Below are positions 52,437-61,624 of a DNA stretch of 64,000 nt, piece by piece (the stretch's first letter is position 1; each line of letters opens with the position of its first letter). A program made the position numbers and the translations under genes. The stretch is taken from the NCBI RefSeq assembly GCF_009828015.1, contig NZ_WTYG01000004.1, positions 62,001 through 126,000 on the forward strand. The letters are read 5' to 3'. Origin of the DNA: Qipengyuania citrea (GTDB taxonomy: Bacteria; Pseudomonadota; Alphaproteobacteria; Sphingomonadales; Sphingomonadaceae). The notes under the pieces were generated by a model. It saw only the letters and a program-made list of their open reading frames with translations, was not told where the DNA came from and made no database searches.

Positions 52437-52949
52437 TCACGCTGGGTCGGCAGCGCCGTTAGCGTCGAGCGTGCGATCGTCCAGAGCCTTCTTCATGTTT
52501 CCAGTGAAGGTGGTAATCTCGAGATAGATTTCGGTCCCCTTTGGCAGGCGCTCCTCGGCTGATCTCGCCGCACCAAACTCGACCAGCAAAGCGTTGATCG
52601 GGTCGCGCACGTCAACACACGGCCCACCGAAGGCCTTGGTCAGCATATCAGTATGCCGGTCAAGGGCGGCTGTGAACGCGCGAACGGCATTTGCATCGCT
52701 GTCCGGAGAAGTTCCTCGAAGCGAGGATGCGCGGCTACCCGGGCCATACTTCTCCATCGCCTTCAGGGCAGCCGCTAGAACGCCGTCAAGCACTCCCAAC
52801 TCGCCATGTTCGAAACGGCCGATGATTTGTTGACGAGCCGTCTCAGCCTTGTTGGCTGAGGTTCGCGCTTGCCAAGCCTGCCAGATCGCAATCCCGGCCC
52901 CAAGGATCGAGAAGGCGGTGCCAATCCAGGTGACGGTCTCACTGGTCAC
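52437..52949 (-). CDS. membrane-anchored hypothetical protein
   Basis: A 170-residue protein with one N-terminal membrane helix (VTWIGTAFSILGAGIAIWQA) followed by a helical cytosolic domain (QARTSANKAETARQQIIGRF; LDGVLAAALKAMEKYG). It begins at GTG 52949, 2 bp after the YfbU stop, so it is translated with the upstream yfbU-like gene. Function is unknown; membrane-anchored partners of this kind occur in defence operons. Confidence 0.6.
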   Translation of the reverse strand: MTSETVTWIGTAFSILGAGIAIWQAWQARTSANKAETARQQIIGRFEHGELGVLDGVLAAALKAMEKYGPGSRASSLRGTSPDSDANAVRAFTAALDRHTDMLTKAFGGPCVDVRDPINALLVEFGAARSAEERLPKGTEIYLEITTFTGNMKKALDDRTLDANGAADPA

Positions 52950-52951
52950 GG

Positions 52952-53455
52952 TCAGTCACCGAGAAGCGCGGCTATTTGTTCGCGTCCGAGATTGTGCTGC
53001 CGCTCGAGTCCCCGCCAACGCGCCAACATCTCGCGATAGGTGTCGAGCATCGGGCAGTGGCTGTTGAAGTAGGGATATTCGTCGTGCTTCAATATCGAGA
53101 AGCGGTCGAGATCGACAACGAAGTAGCGGACATACGCCATCAGGTGCGTTTCGTTGTTGCCGTCGAACCCCGGGAAACGCGCCATGTGGTGCTCCCTGAG
53201 CTTGTCGCCCTCGTCCAGCTTCTCGATGCCCCATGCGATTTCGCTGAACATATCGAGGATGTCGATCACCTCGCGACACTGTTCTTCGCTCAACTCGTCG
53301 TAGAGATGCTCGACCATCCAATCGTAGTGGTAGGTGTACCCTTCTTCGAGAGCGGTCCTGTTCTTTGCGTAATGATCTGCATCCTCGGGATACAGTTTTT
53401 CAAGAATACGGAGCTGATAAACAAATGACAGCCGTTCCTTCTTCGTCAGTTCCAT
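52952..53455 (-). CDS. YfbU-family protein
   Basis: A 167-residue YfbU-like protein: MELTKKERLSFVYQLRILEK then LYPEDADHYA, YDELSEEQCREVIDILDMFS, and the C-terminal helices. The E. coli homologue has no firmly known role, but YfbU proteins recur in toxin-like and defence contexts. The ATG at 53455 matches the family start. The frame upstream is a shadow. A membrane-anchored partner gene follows immediately. Confidence 0.88.
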   Translation of the reverse strand: MELTKKERLSFVYQLRILEKLYPEDADHYAKNRTALEEGYTYHYDWMVEHLYDELSEEQCREVIDILDMFSEIAWGIEKLDEGDKLREHHMARFPGFDGNNETHLMAYVRYFVVDLDRFSILKHDEYPYFNSHCPMLDTYREMLARWRGLERQHNLGREQIAALLGD

Positions 53456-53607
53456 GACTTCCCTCGTTCGGTGTGAGGGACCCTCATAATTGGTGAACAG
53501 GCCCGCGCAAGCCAAGTTGGGAACCGCCCCCTCAGGGGCGGAGGCTTGCGCTTTCGGCGTACGCGGCCCGAGCCTACAGTCCGCGCGCCTCGGCCCGGTA
53601 CGGCGCA

Positions 53608-53748
53608 ATGCAGACGTTCAAGGAAGAGGTCTGGGTGGATGTGGTCCGCTCGCCTCACAACCAATCGCTCGTCCGCGATCTGATAAGCGCGCAGGCCAGC
53701 GCCGGGCCTTCGGCACGATGCTGGCGATACACTATGTGGCGTGAGTAG
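53608..53748 (+). CDS. small hypothetical protein, 46 aa
   Basis: A short plus-strand frame (MQTFKEEVWVDVVRSPHNQS ... RYTMWRE) with balanced composition, ending inside the start of the next small gene. No ribosome site is convincing. It may be a real small protein or chance. Confidence 0.3.
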   Translation: MQTFKEEVWVDVVRSPHNQSLVRDLISAQASAGPSARCWRYTMWRE

Positions 53749-53926
53749 TCCGGGCAACACCGACAACACCCACGCCGGGCGAAAGCGCCGGGACATGAAC
53801 GGCGAGCTTGTGCCGACCGAGAGCCGGCACTGGCTCCGATGCCGGAAGCCCTTCGGGAGCGAGGGGCCGCACAATCGGATTTGTAACGGATGCCGCAATA
53901 GCGACGTGAGCCCGTTTGCTAGGTAG
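53741..53926 (+). CDS. small zinc-finger-like protein
   Basis: A 61-residue frame from GTG 53741 with two Cys pairs spaced as in zinc fingers (HWLRCRKPFGSEGPHNRICN then GCRNSD) and conserved-looking GPHNRIC. Similar short proteins occur in alphaproteobacterial mobile regions. It would bind zinc; partner unknown. It lies just before the retron region. Confidence 0.45.
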   Translation: MSSPGNTDNTHAGRKRRDMNGELVPTESRHWLRCRKPFGSEGPHNRICNGCRNSDVSPFAR

Positions 53927-53989
53927 CTGTGGAAAAGTTCGCTAGCAGCGAACAATTGCTTGCGTCTGGCGAACAGCCGTCATACATAC

Positions 53990-54200
53990 GTTTCAGCGTT
54001 TGGGTAATGGAGATGCACTAGAAGCATGGCGGTTCGCCGCCAGTGAAGGACCGCAAGGACCTTTATCACCTTTCCAGCTCTCGTTCCGGCGTCCCGGCGT
54101 CGGAGAAACGAGGATGGTCTCGGCATACAGTTATTCGGTAATTCGGATTTTCCGTGTGCAGTGTGCGCCTAGGAGTAGAACCTCAACCCTGATCCGCTCT
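53990..54200 (+). ncRNA. retron msr-msd RNA (approximate)
   Basis: The region before the retron genes holds two strong hairpins: TGGCGG-TTCG-CCGCCA (54027-54042), typical of msr, and CTCGTTCCGGCG ... CGTCGG-AGA-AACGAG (54080-54112), typical of the msd stem. Limits are estimates; I could not fix the a1/a2 arms or the branching G with certainty. Confidence 0.45.
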
Positions 54201-54257
54201 CGGACCTAGTGCAGATCGACCAGCAATTCGGCTGGTTGACGGTCTGGGAGACTCATG

Positions 54258-54458
54258 ATGGCTCATTTGCCGAAAAAGAGCCCAGACGCCGGGTTGTGGA
54301 AGTACGGACGGCAGGCGGTCCGGCGCATTGTGGAAGCAGTGCGTTGGAGCTTCAGAAAGGTTCTGCGGAACCGCCTTGTCCTGATGTCGCTGATTAAGAT
54401 GGCGGAAGCCATCGTGAAACTGATCAGCGCCATCCTCGAGTTGTTCCGTCACTTCTAG
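54258..54458 (+). CDS. small basic membrane peptide of the retron
   Basis: A 66-residue protein with a basic N-terminal half (WKYGRQAVRRIVEAVRWSFR) and a hydrophobic C-terminal helix (SLIKMAEAIVKLISAILELF). It looks like a membrane-active toxin peptide. It lies between the RNA hairpins and the XRE gene, 24 bp from the latter. ATG 54258 follows GGGAG with good spacing; 54255 is the alternative. Confidence 0.6.
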   Translation: MAHLPKKSPDAGLWKYGRQAVRRIVEAVRWSFRKVLRNRLVLMSLIKMAEAIVKLISAILELFRHF

Positions 54459-54481
54459 GCGTCATTCACAAGAAAGGATGC

Positions 54482-54799
54482 ATGATGCTGAACGAAGCTC
54501 TGCGACTGGTTCGGGTTTTCCATGATCTGAACAAGACGCAGACTGCAAATCGCGTCGGGCTGTCGAAGTCGTATATCACCGAGCTCGAGCGGGGCGATAA
54601 GAAAGTGTCGATGGAGGTGCTGGAGAAGTACGCAGAGGCGTTCTCCATCCCGCTGTCGTCGCTCATGTTCTTCGCTGAACAGGCGGCTGACCCCTCCACT
54701 GCTGAAAAGACGCGCACATTCGTCGCGGGCAAGACCCTCAAGATGCTCGACTGGATTTCGACCGTGACTGCCGAGCGGGACGAGCATGAACACGCATAA
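54482..54799 (+). CDS. XRE-family HTH protein of the retron
   Basis: A 105-residue helix-turn-helix protein (LVRVFHDLNKTQTANRVGLS, KSYITELERGDKKVSMEVLE) with a short C-terminal extension. HTH accessory proteins define one retron type. It overlaps the reverse-transcriptase gene start by 14 bp. It could repress the toxin peptide or be the effector. Confidence 0.82.
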   Translation: MMLNEALRLVRVFHDLNKTQTANRVGLSKSYITELERGDKKVSMEVLEKYAEAFSIPLSSLMFFAEQAADPSTAEKTRTFVAGKTLKMLDWISTVTAERDEHEHA

Positions 54800-55706
54800 G
54801 CGCGTCCCACTCAAGGGCAGTGCCCTCTTCCGGCTCACCTCCCCTCGTCGCCTCGCTGAGATGTTGCTTGTGCCCCGCGCAACCCTTGAGCGCTTGGTCG
54901 AGGCGGGCGATGACAACTACCTCGTCCGGCCCGACCGCAAGTCCGGCCGGATAATCGAGGAACCGAAACCGCAACTCAAGCTCATTCATCAGCGCTTCGC
55001 GCGACTGCTCGCTCAAATCGAAACCCCGGATTATTTGCATTCTGGCGTGAAGGGTCGCTCCTACATCACAAATGCCAACGCCCACGGCGCTGACGACGCT
55101 TGCGTGAAGCTCGACATCAAGAAGTTCTTCCCGTCTTCAAGCTCCCACCACGTTCAGCGGTTCTTCGAGGACGTTCTCGAGTATCCGCCGGACGTAGCTT
55201 CTCGAGCGAAGCAACTGCTGACCCATGACGGGCATTTGCCGACCGGCGGCAATGCCAGTCCCATCCTCTCCTTTTGGGCATACAAGCCCATGTTCGATGA
55301 GATCGACACGCTGGCTCGGGAGAACGATTGCGAATTCACGCTCTATGTCGATGACATGTCAATCACCGGCGTATTCGCAAACCGCAAGTTTCAACAGGCC
55401 GCTCGGAAGATCATCGCGCGCTACGGGTTGCGAGCTCACAAGGCGAAGACCTTCTCCCCGAACCAGCCACGGGTCCTCACCGGCATCGCAAAGACGCGGC
55501 GTGGGCGGGAGGTTCCACACCGGCGCGCGAAAGGCATCGCCCAGCTAGAACAGCAAGAAGCGGAAGCCGAAACGACAGCAGATAAATTGAGGGTGATGCC
55601 GTCGCTCATCGGCAAGCTGAGCGAGGCGGCGATAGTGGATCCATCGTGGACTGCCAGGAAGAACGCCGCCGTTCAACGTCGCAGGAAAATGAAAGCGTCG
55701 GGGTAA
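54786..55706 (+). CDS. retron-type reverse transcriptase
   Basis: A 306-residue reverse transcriptase that makes the branched msDNA from the msr-msd RNA. It has the retron-specific NANAH (N-A-x-x-H) just before the catalytic strand KLDIKKFFPSSSS, the LPTGGNASPILSFWAY block, the active site LYVDDMS and the VLTG motif of retron RTs near the C-terminus. The size is typical. Together with the HTH gene and membrane peptide it forms a complete retron defence candidate. Confidence 0.9.
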   Translation: MNTHKRVPLKGSALFRLTSPRRLAEMLLVPRATLERLVEAGDDNYLVRPDRKSGRIIEEPKPQLKLIHQRFARLLAQIETPDYLHSGVKGRSYITNANAHGADDACVKLDIKKFFPSSSSHHVQRFFEDVLEYPPDVASRAKQLLTHDGHLPTGGNASPILSFWAYKPMFDEIDTLARENDCEFTLYVDDMSITGVFANRKFQQAARKIIARYGLRAHKAKTFSPNQPRVLTGIAKTRRGREVPHRRAKGIAQLEQQEAEAETTADKLRVMPSLIGKLSEAAIVDPSWTARKNAAVQRRRKMKASG

Positions 55707-56009
55707 AGGTCGCTACCCCGAAAATACCTCTCACCGAATTGGCGGGGCCGTCCATCCAGCTAAGATTTGAAAAGTTTGTAGGCGCGGCAAGGCTTGAACT
55801 TGGGCCTCACTCGTGTGGAGGGTAACCTCAGTCATTCTTGTGCGAATGGCAGGTTTGGGCAAGGACCGAAAATAGCTGCAATGGCCGAGATTAGGGCGCA
55901 TAGCAGCCAATTGCCTAACTTCCCGAAACTGCCAGCTGGCAAGAGCGCTGACGAAAGCCAATTGACGCAACGCAGGTATTCGTAATGTCTGCCGTTGAAA
56001 GAATGAGCC
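55707..56009. other. intergenic region, no gene seen
   Basis: About 300 bp between the retron RT and the end of the convergent HsdR_N-like gene. Small open frames lack signals. No clear terminator or att site was found. Confidence 0.4.
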
Positions 56010-57695
56010 CTAAAATCCCTGATAGCTACGTCCCAGCTGCTCGGAGATTTCACTGTCATTGAGGAAGAAACGCGTCGCATATTCCTGCTCGGTCACTTGG
56101 ACTGGCTCGTCGCGCGGCATTCCGATCCACTGTCGCGCCTGCCAAGAACCCAAGCGGGCGAGCGTTTCGATTTCATCAGCGTAGTTCGCGATCGCATGCG
56201 CCTTCCATGTTTCGAATTCGTCAAGCATGCACAAACAGCCGTGCCCAAGCTGATCGTAGCGGACAGCTGCGGTCTCGGTCGGAAATGTTTCGCCAAGGTC
56301 GCGCTCGCGCAGGAGCTCGCGGTAATTGTCAACGCTGTCCAACAGCGTGATCTCGCTTCGCCAGAGGCGCTTCAGTTCATTGCGTGCCGACGCCGACCGA
56401 AATCTCTGCTTCTCATCCATCATCGCGTCGACGAAACGCTCGTTGCTCATACGCTCGATTTGTTCGGTCTCGAAGATGAGATGCCGCTCGGGGCTCGAAA
56501 CCAGCTGGCCGAAAGCGAACTCGTCGCCGAAATGACGCTGCGCCAAGTGGAGCGCCTGACCTGTCTTGCGCAAATGCGGTACCAGCACGAAAAGTAATTT
56601 TGCGACGCGACGGCTGGCCGCCGCATGCAGGAGAATAACCTGCCGGTCACGATTGGCGCTGAAATTTGTCAGGCACAGACCGATCAGGTCATTGATGGCT
56701 TCTTCGAGATCAGGCTTACTGGAGTCGCGAAAGAGCCAGGCGGGTAAATGACGCGCCTCACCGCCGTCGGCGTGCAGCGTAATAAGGTATTGGAGCGAAT
56801 GAATGTGAAACGCGTGATTGGCGGAGCGCGGACGATCAGGGAAAATGCGAGAGGAAATCGCAATAGCATCGTCGCGGCTCCGTGATACGAGAGTCGATGC
56901 GATAGTCTTCATCTGGCGCCAAGGCATCTCGAGCCAGAATCGGCTTTCGATGAGCTCAGGGGTCTCCAGCGACCGCAGCGCGACATCTACCTTTTCCGGC
57001 GTATCGCCATCCGGCAAGGCTCTCATATTGTCGATGATCCGATCGCGCTTGCTGTCGAGCCGCCGCCGGAGAAGCTTGGCCATTTCCTCGAAACGACCCA
57101 GGCTGAACTCGCGATCGAACACTTTGTCCAGCAGCCGCACTACCCGACGCTTCTCGAAGAACCATGCTTGCAGGGGGCCAAGTAGCGCGCGAATCAGATC
57201 GAGGTCCTTCAAGAGGTTTTCGCGCATCACCCGCAGCACGGGTGATTCCAGGCTTTCTTCCCTGTCGTAGATTTCAAGCGCGTGACCATCGCACAGCACC
57301 ACGAGTGCTGCATTGATCTTCGGATGGATCGCGTACTGGACCGCCTGCCAGAGCGCGTTGTAGCCGAAGACGCCCTTTGTCACGTCCGGTTTCTTGGCCT
57401 CGATGATCCAGAAGTTCTCCTCCCAAAGCGTGACGCTGTAGTCGACGGCGAGACCTTTCTTGGCGATCCGGAGCGAGACTTCCCGATCGACGGAGAACAT
57501 CGACTCCTTCCTGTAACCGATTGCCCGTAGAAGCGGTGTGATGATCTCTTCGCGGACGTCCTGCTCGGAGAACCGATCGAGTTTCTCAAGAGACTGGATC
57601 CGCTCAGTAGAGTGGGTTGCGATGGACTGACGGACGACGCCGACATTGATCAGCGAGAGGACATTGCGGTGCGTCAGCATAGATGGCGTAGGCAT
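56010..57695 (-). CDS. HsdR N-terminal-like nuclease protein
   Basis: About 561 residues. The first 200 match the type I restriction HsdR N-terminal nuclease fold: EQDVREEIITPLLRAIGYRK, VDREVSLRIAKKGLAVDYSV, and FWIIEAKKPDVTKGVFGYN with the E-x-K catalytic pair. The C-terminal 350 residues have no motor motifs; a stand-alone nuclease is indicated. Start uncertain (57695, or 57680). No HsdS/HsdM genes are near, so it may be a solitary defence nuclease. Confidence 0.75.
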   Translation of the reverse strand: MPTPSMLTHRNVLSLINVGVVRQSIATHSTERIQSLEKLDRFSEQDVREEIITPLLRAIGYRKESMFSVDREVSLRIAKKGLAVDYSVTLWEENFWIIEAKKPDVTKGVFGYNALWQAVQYAIHPKINAALVVLCDGHALEIYDREESLESPVLRVMRENLLKDLDLIRALLGPLQAWFFEKRRVVRLLDKVFDREFSLGRFEEMAKLLRRRLDSKRDRIIDNMRALPDGDTPEKVDVALRSLETPELIESRFWLEMPWRQMKTIASTLVSRSRDDAIAISSRIFPDRPRSANHAFHIHSLQYLITLHADGGEARHLPAWLFRDSSKPDLEEAINDLIGLCLTNFSANRDRQVILLHAAASRRVAKLLFVLVPHLRKTGQALHLAQRHFGDEFAFGQLVSSPERHLIFETEQIERMSNERFVDAMMDEKQRFRSASARNELKRLWRSEITLLDSVDNYRELLRERDLGETFPTETAAVRYDQLGHGCLCMLDEFETWKAHAIANYADEIETLARLGSWQARQWIGMPRDEPVQVTEQEYATRFFLNDSEISEQLGRSYQGF

Positions 57696-57914
57696 TGCGC
57701 AGACGATGGAGAGCGAACTGGAGGGGGTACCAGTTCCCAATTGTGGCGCTGCCTAAATGATCCGACCCCCTCGGACACTAGGAAACAATCTAAAGCAAAG
57801 TGACAACGACTGTTGGTATCGTCCGACCGTCTCGGAAGATAGCGCTAACCGGGTGAACTGAAACGATAACGATATATGATTGCAAGATGCATCTCCTGCT
57901 CATATATATGCGTC

Positions 57915-59264
57915 ATGCGCTATCTGATTTCTCCTCCCGGCGACGTGGTGTCACTCGAGAACGGCTACCGCGAGACCATGAGCCTTTGCTTGGTGGACTG
58001 TCTCGGAAGCTATGCGGTCTCCGACCGCAAAAGGCGGCTGCGGTTCATCCGTGAGGAACTTAACTTCGAACTGGAACCGGGTGAGCCAGAAGACGCGATC
58101 TTCACTGAGGACTGCGAAGGGGCGGGGGTAAGAAGGGCCAAGGCGCATCTGGAAGCGCTGAAACTGATCGTCGTCAGTGCCCCCGGCTTTGACGGTGACT
58201 TCCATGTCGAAAATCCGAAGGGATGCAACAATCCCATCTCAGATCGCATAGCCACCCTCCGCAAGTTCCGTGAAACATGCGCCAAGCATTTCCTGTGTCC
58301 GAAGGCCAATCCTTGGTCCATCACCGGCTGGCACGACAAGAGTGACACGGAAAAACACGATTACTGGCGCCGCCGCCATCCCAAGGCGAAGTGGGGCTTC
58401 GTCCATGCGGGCGGTCGCTTCCGGACCGTGAACCGGGAAATCTATCCGCCCCTAATGGAGGATCCGGACCAATGCGGACCCACGATGACCGAAGCCGTGC
58501 GAGCCTATGGCGCGCCGGTCAAAGTCCTGCAGATCTGCATGACGATGGAAGTCAGCGGACAGCGCTACTCCGATGTGGCCTTCGGTGACACGCTCGGCTG
58601 GTCCGGCAGCGGTTTCGGGGACTGGTTCTGGGGGCGCAACAAGTTCGAGCGCGGCAACTACCAGAAGCCCATCATCCTCCATCCGGAAGTGCGCGAGCGT
58701 CTGATCGAGGAATTCGATTGCCGCCCTCATCCCACCGAGGAGGGAAGATCGCTGATGGACAGGGTCCGCGAACTGGCCGAGCGGAATGACGCTGCAGCAA
58801 GGAGCGAACTCGCTTCCATCCCTCTCTTTCCAAGCAGTCGCGGAACCCCCTTTCACTATTCCACCTTCAACGGGCATTGGTTCAGACCAGCCATGGAAAA
58901 GGGCGGTGTGCTCATCCATTCCGATCAGGGCACCCGGAGGCCCACTCCCGGCTGGTACCGGCACGCCACCTACACCGCCGAGATGGAAGAGATCTACGCG
59001 ACCACAGAGCACGAAGAGGACATCCCGGGCAAATGCGAGGAGCTGGGCAAGACCTTCGGGCACAATTCCGATCAGTCCGGCCGATACGCACCCCTCATAG
59101 AGAAGCGCAGGGCGATCGAGAAACAGTTCGATCAGATGGAGCGCCGCAAGGAGCGTCAGCGGGCGAAGAGGGAAGGCTTCGTGCTCCCGCGAGACAACAA
59201 GCTGGAGGATCCAGAGGCTGACCGGCTTATCGCGAACCTTCCGAGGCGGAGGACGGACGCGTGA
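57915..59264 (+). CDS. tyrosine recombinase 1 of a mobile trio
   Basis: A 449-residue tyrosine recombinase. The C-terminal catalytic region has MEVSGQRYSDVAFGDTLGW (first Arg), WYRHATYTAEMEEIYATTE (H-x-x-R position degenerate) and KTFGHNSDQSGRYAPL (second His and Tyr). Upstream of that is a large N-terminal part with no recognised fold. It ends by overlapping the next recombinase (GTGA). Two recombinases plus a helper resemble Tn554 TnpABC and the GmtYZX trio. Start 57915 is a guess between two ATGs. Confidence 0.75.
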   Translation: MRYLISPPGDVVSLENGYRETMSLCLVDCLGSYAVSDRKRRLRFIREELNFELEPGEPEDAIFTEDCEGAGVRRAKAHLEALKLIVVSAPGFDGDFHVENPKGCNNPISDRIATLRKFRETCAKHFLCPKANPWSITGWHDKSDTEKHDYWRRRHPKAKWGFVHAGGRFRTVNREIYPPLMEDPDQCGPTMTEAVRAYGAPVKVLQICMTMEVSGQRYSDVAFGDTLGWSGSGFGDWFWGRNKFERGNYQKPIILHPEVRERLIEEFDCRPHPTEEGRSLMDRVRELAERNDAAARSELASIPLFPSSRGTPFHYSTFNGHWFRPAMEKGGVLIHSDQGTRRPTPGWYRHATYTAEMEEIYATTEHEEDIPGKCEELGKTFGHNSDQSGRYAPLIEKRRAIEKQFDQMERRKERQRAKREGFVLPRDNKLEDPEADRLIANLPRRRTDA

Positions 59265-61624
59265 CCAAGGAGCGTGCCAAGCGCAGCACCAGGCGCACCA
59301 AGATGCCGCGGTTCGAGGTGGCTTCGTTCGCCATCCATCCCGATGATCGGGGCGAGATGACGGCTCGTCTAGGGGTGGATGTCGACGTCCGCACCTTCTG
59401 CAAGCCGATATGGGTCAGCTTCGCAGCATTCCAGTCCGTCTATGCCCTCAACCGAGGAACAGCCACCGAACTGCGCCGCGCTGGCATCTTCGAGAGCAAA
59501 CGCTCAGGCAGCAAAGCCGGAAAGCCGACATACTGGATGCGCATCGATCCTTCGAAGGACATCCAGCGGGTCTACGAAGACTGGGCTGCGGACCTTCCGT
59601 TGCTCACGAAGCACAAGCAGTTCGACCTCTACAAATCCGTCCGCCGCTGGATGCGGGTCGTCGCCCGATACCCCCATCCGCACAACGTCCTGCTCGGTGC
59701 CGCCATCAAGCTGGAAGAGATCGGTTCCTTCCACAAGACCGAGATCGCCGCATTCCTCCCATTGCCGGAATGCGTAAGAGAATCCACCACACAAGCTCTC
59801 AAGGCCCTGTGTGGAGAAGCAGGCCGCAGACTGGCTCTCCAAGGGGCGGTCCCCAGTGTGGACAGTCTGTGCGAACGTGAACCGCGACTCCGCGCGATCC
59901 CCGAAACCCACTTCACGAACCCCGGTATCGAAGCCCCCTGTCCGGCGTCCCGGAGATGTCTGGGCCAGGTCGAAAGGATCTTTCCCGCCGCGTCCTCTTT
60001 CCTGTTCCTGTTCGCACCGAAAAGCCGAGCCCCTCGCCGTACGTCCGAGATCGCACGAGCATTCCTGCGCTTCGACCAGGAGTTCGCGAAACGACATCCC
60101 GAGTCCGATCATCGCGACCAGGAGGCGATCGGGGACACGCTGAAGCACATAATCACCGATGACGAATGCAGGTCGCGCTATCGCTATTACGTCCGGTACC
60201 GCCTCGTTTCATTCGTCCTGTCCAGCATGAGACAGATGAAGCGATGGATCGCGCATGCCGATCCAGAAGCGGCAGGAGGAATGGAAGACCTCACGCTCGC
60301 GACACCTGCCGACCTCGACGAGATCGTCGAATTGTTCCACGCCGAGTTCAAGGGCCGAAAGGGTTCTGCGGAAGGGCGGCGGAAAGCCCATAGCGACAAG
60401 GTCAGCGACGCGCTTCCGGAAATCGATGACTGCACAACGTTCAGGATGGAACAGCTCAAAGGCATCGAAGCCGGTCTCGATGCGGCCGCAACGAAACTGC
60501 CGGCCTGCGGAAGCCTGCGCTGCGCGATCGATACGACGGTGCTCGATGAGAAGGGCAGGATACTCAGCGGTAGCCAGAGGACCTATTGGACCATCTGGCG
60601 GGCAAGCGCGATCATCCCGACCATCCGGACGACCCACGGGACAGTGGTAGAAAGAGACGAACAGGGACTGACGAGCCTCGCAGCCCTCACCGAAAGCGGG
60701 GAAAGGCCCGATGAGATATTCTTCGAATACAATGGGTGCGTGCCGTTGGTAGGCGAACGAAGTGAAATGCCGTTCTTCGTTCTTCCCTTCGCAATGGCCA
60801 CGATCGCAGCTCCGAATGGACTGGATGTCAGATCACGGCGTATCCGTCACAGGGCTCTCCTCCGAACGGGCCTACCCGCCTATACGGCGTGCTCGGGGGG
60901 TCTCCTGACCTTCGATAGGTGCGGTTGGAGCGTCTACCGTTACGCCTTGGCACGCAACAGGGTGATCGTGCCGGTCAAGGAATTCGGGACGGCCATGCGC
61001 TTCGCATCCGTCGCCTATGACCTGTCCAGGGACACGCTGGCGCGCCCTCATGAAGTCCTGCAGACCGTACAGGATGCGGACGGCTGGTCGGTGAAACGGG
61101 TGAGGGGGCAGGCCCAGGCGGGTTTCGAAGCGTTCCCCAAATGCGGACCGGGAAAGCCGTTGCCGAAAGAGCCCGTGTGGTTCCCGGTCTCGAACGATAC
61201 CTTCAAGGGCGCCCTCGCGCTGGCCGAAAGAATATCGGGCATCCATGAGTACGAAAACGGGCACCTGCCCATGGTCACACCCCTGCCTGCGGTAGGATGG
61301 AAATTGCCTGGCGATGCCGCGCTGATCTTCCAGTGGAACGGCAAAGCCCTCCGGATGGACGAGATCGCCCTGTTCCTGAGGTACCTGCTGGTCGGGTGGC
61401 GGGAGGTACGTTGGTACGATCTGCGTCACGCCGGTGCGAACGAGATGCGAGAGGCCGGGGTCCCCATGCGTTACATCCGGGCGATGCTCAACCATTCCGA
61501 TCTCAGGATCGCAGGCTACTATGCTCGTTGGACCAAGCGCCAGAAATCGACTGCGGTCAGTAACCGTGTGGCGAAGATGCGGACCATAGCCGCAGATGCC
61601 GAGTTCAGAAGGGCCGAAGCATGA
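59261..61624 (+). CDS. tyrosine recombinase 2 of the trio (large)
   Basis: A 787-residue protein. The C-terminal catalytic box is clear: ARPHEVLQTVQDADGWSVKR (Arg), WYDLRHAGANEMREAGVPMR (H-x-x-R region) and NHSDLRIAGYYARWTKRQ (His, Tyr). The long N-terminal part (residues 1-500) has no known domain but includes a zinc-like Cys stretch (ATKLPACGSLRCAIDTTV). It begins with GTG overlapping the previous stop and ends with ATGA overlapping the third gene. It probably acts jointly with the first recombinase. Confidence 0.8.
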   Translation: MTKERAKRSTRRTKMPRFEVASFAIHPDDRGEMTARLGVDVDVRTFCKPIWVSFAAFQSVYALNRGTATELRRAGIFESKRSGSKAGKPTYWMRIDPSKDIQRVYEDWAADLPLLTKHKQFDLYKSVRRWMRVVARYPHPHNVLLGAAIKLEEIGSFHKTEIAAFLPLPECVRESTTQALKALCGEAGRRLALQGAVPSVDSLCEREPRLRAIPETHFTNPGIEAPCPASRRCLGQVERIFPAASSFLFLFAPKSRAPRRTSEIARAFLRFDQEFAKRHPESDHRDQEAIGDTLKHIITDDECRSRYRYYVRYRLVSFVLSSMRQMKRWIAHADPEAAGGMEDLTLATPADLDEIVELFHAEFKGRKGSAEGRRKAHSDKVSDALPEIDDCTTFRMEQLKGIEAGLDAAATKLPACGSLRCAIDTTVLDEKGRILSGSQRTYWTIWRASAIIPTIRTTHGTVVERDEQGLTSLAALTESGERPDEIFFEYNGCVPLVGERSEMPFFVLPFAMATIAAPNGLDVRSRRIRHRALLRTGLPAYTACSGGLLTFDRCGWSVYRYALARNRVIVPVKEFGTAMRFASVAYDLSRDTLARPHEVLQTVQDADGWSVKRVRGQAQAGFEAFPKCGPGKPLPKEPVWFPVSNDTFKGALALAERISGIHEYENGHLPMVTPLPAVGWKLPGDAALIFQWNGKALRMDEIALFLRYLLVGWREVRWYDLRHAGANEMREAGVPMRYIRAMLNHSDLRIAGYYARWTKRQKSTAVSNRVAKMRTIAADAEFRRAEA

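Noticed and set aside
53446..53955. 169-codon minus frame upstream of YfbU
   Set aside because: The YfbU start at 53455 explains the coding signal; the frame has no own features.
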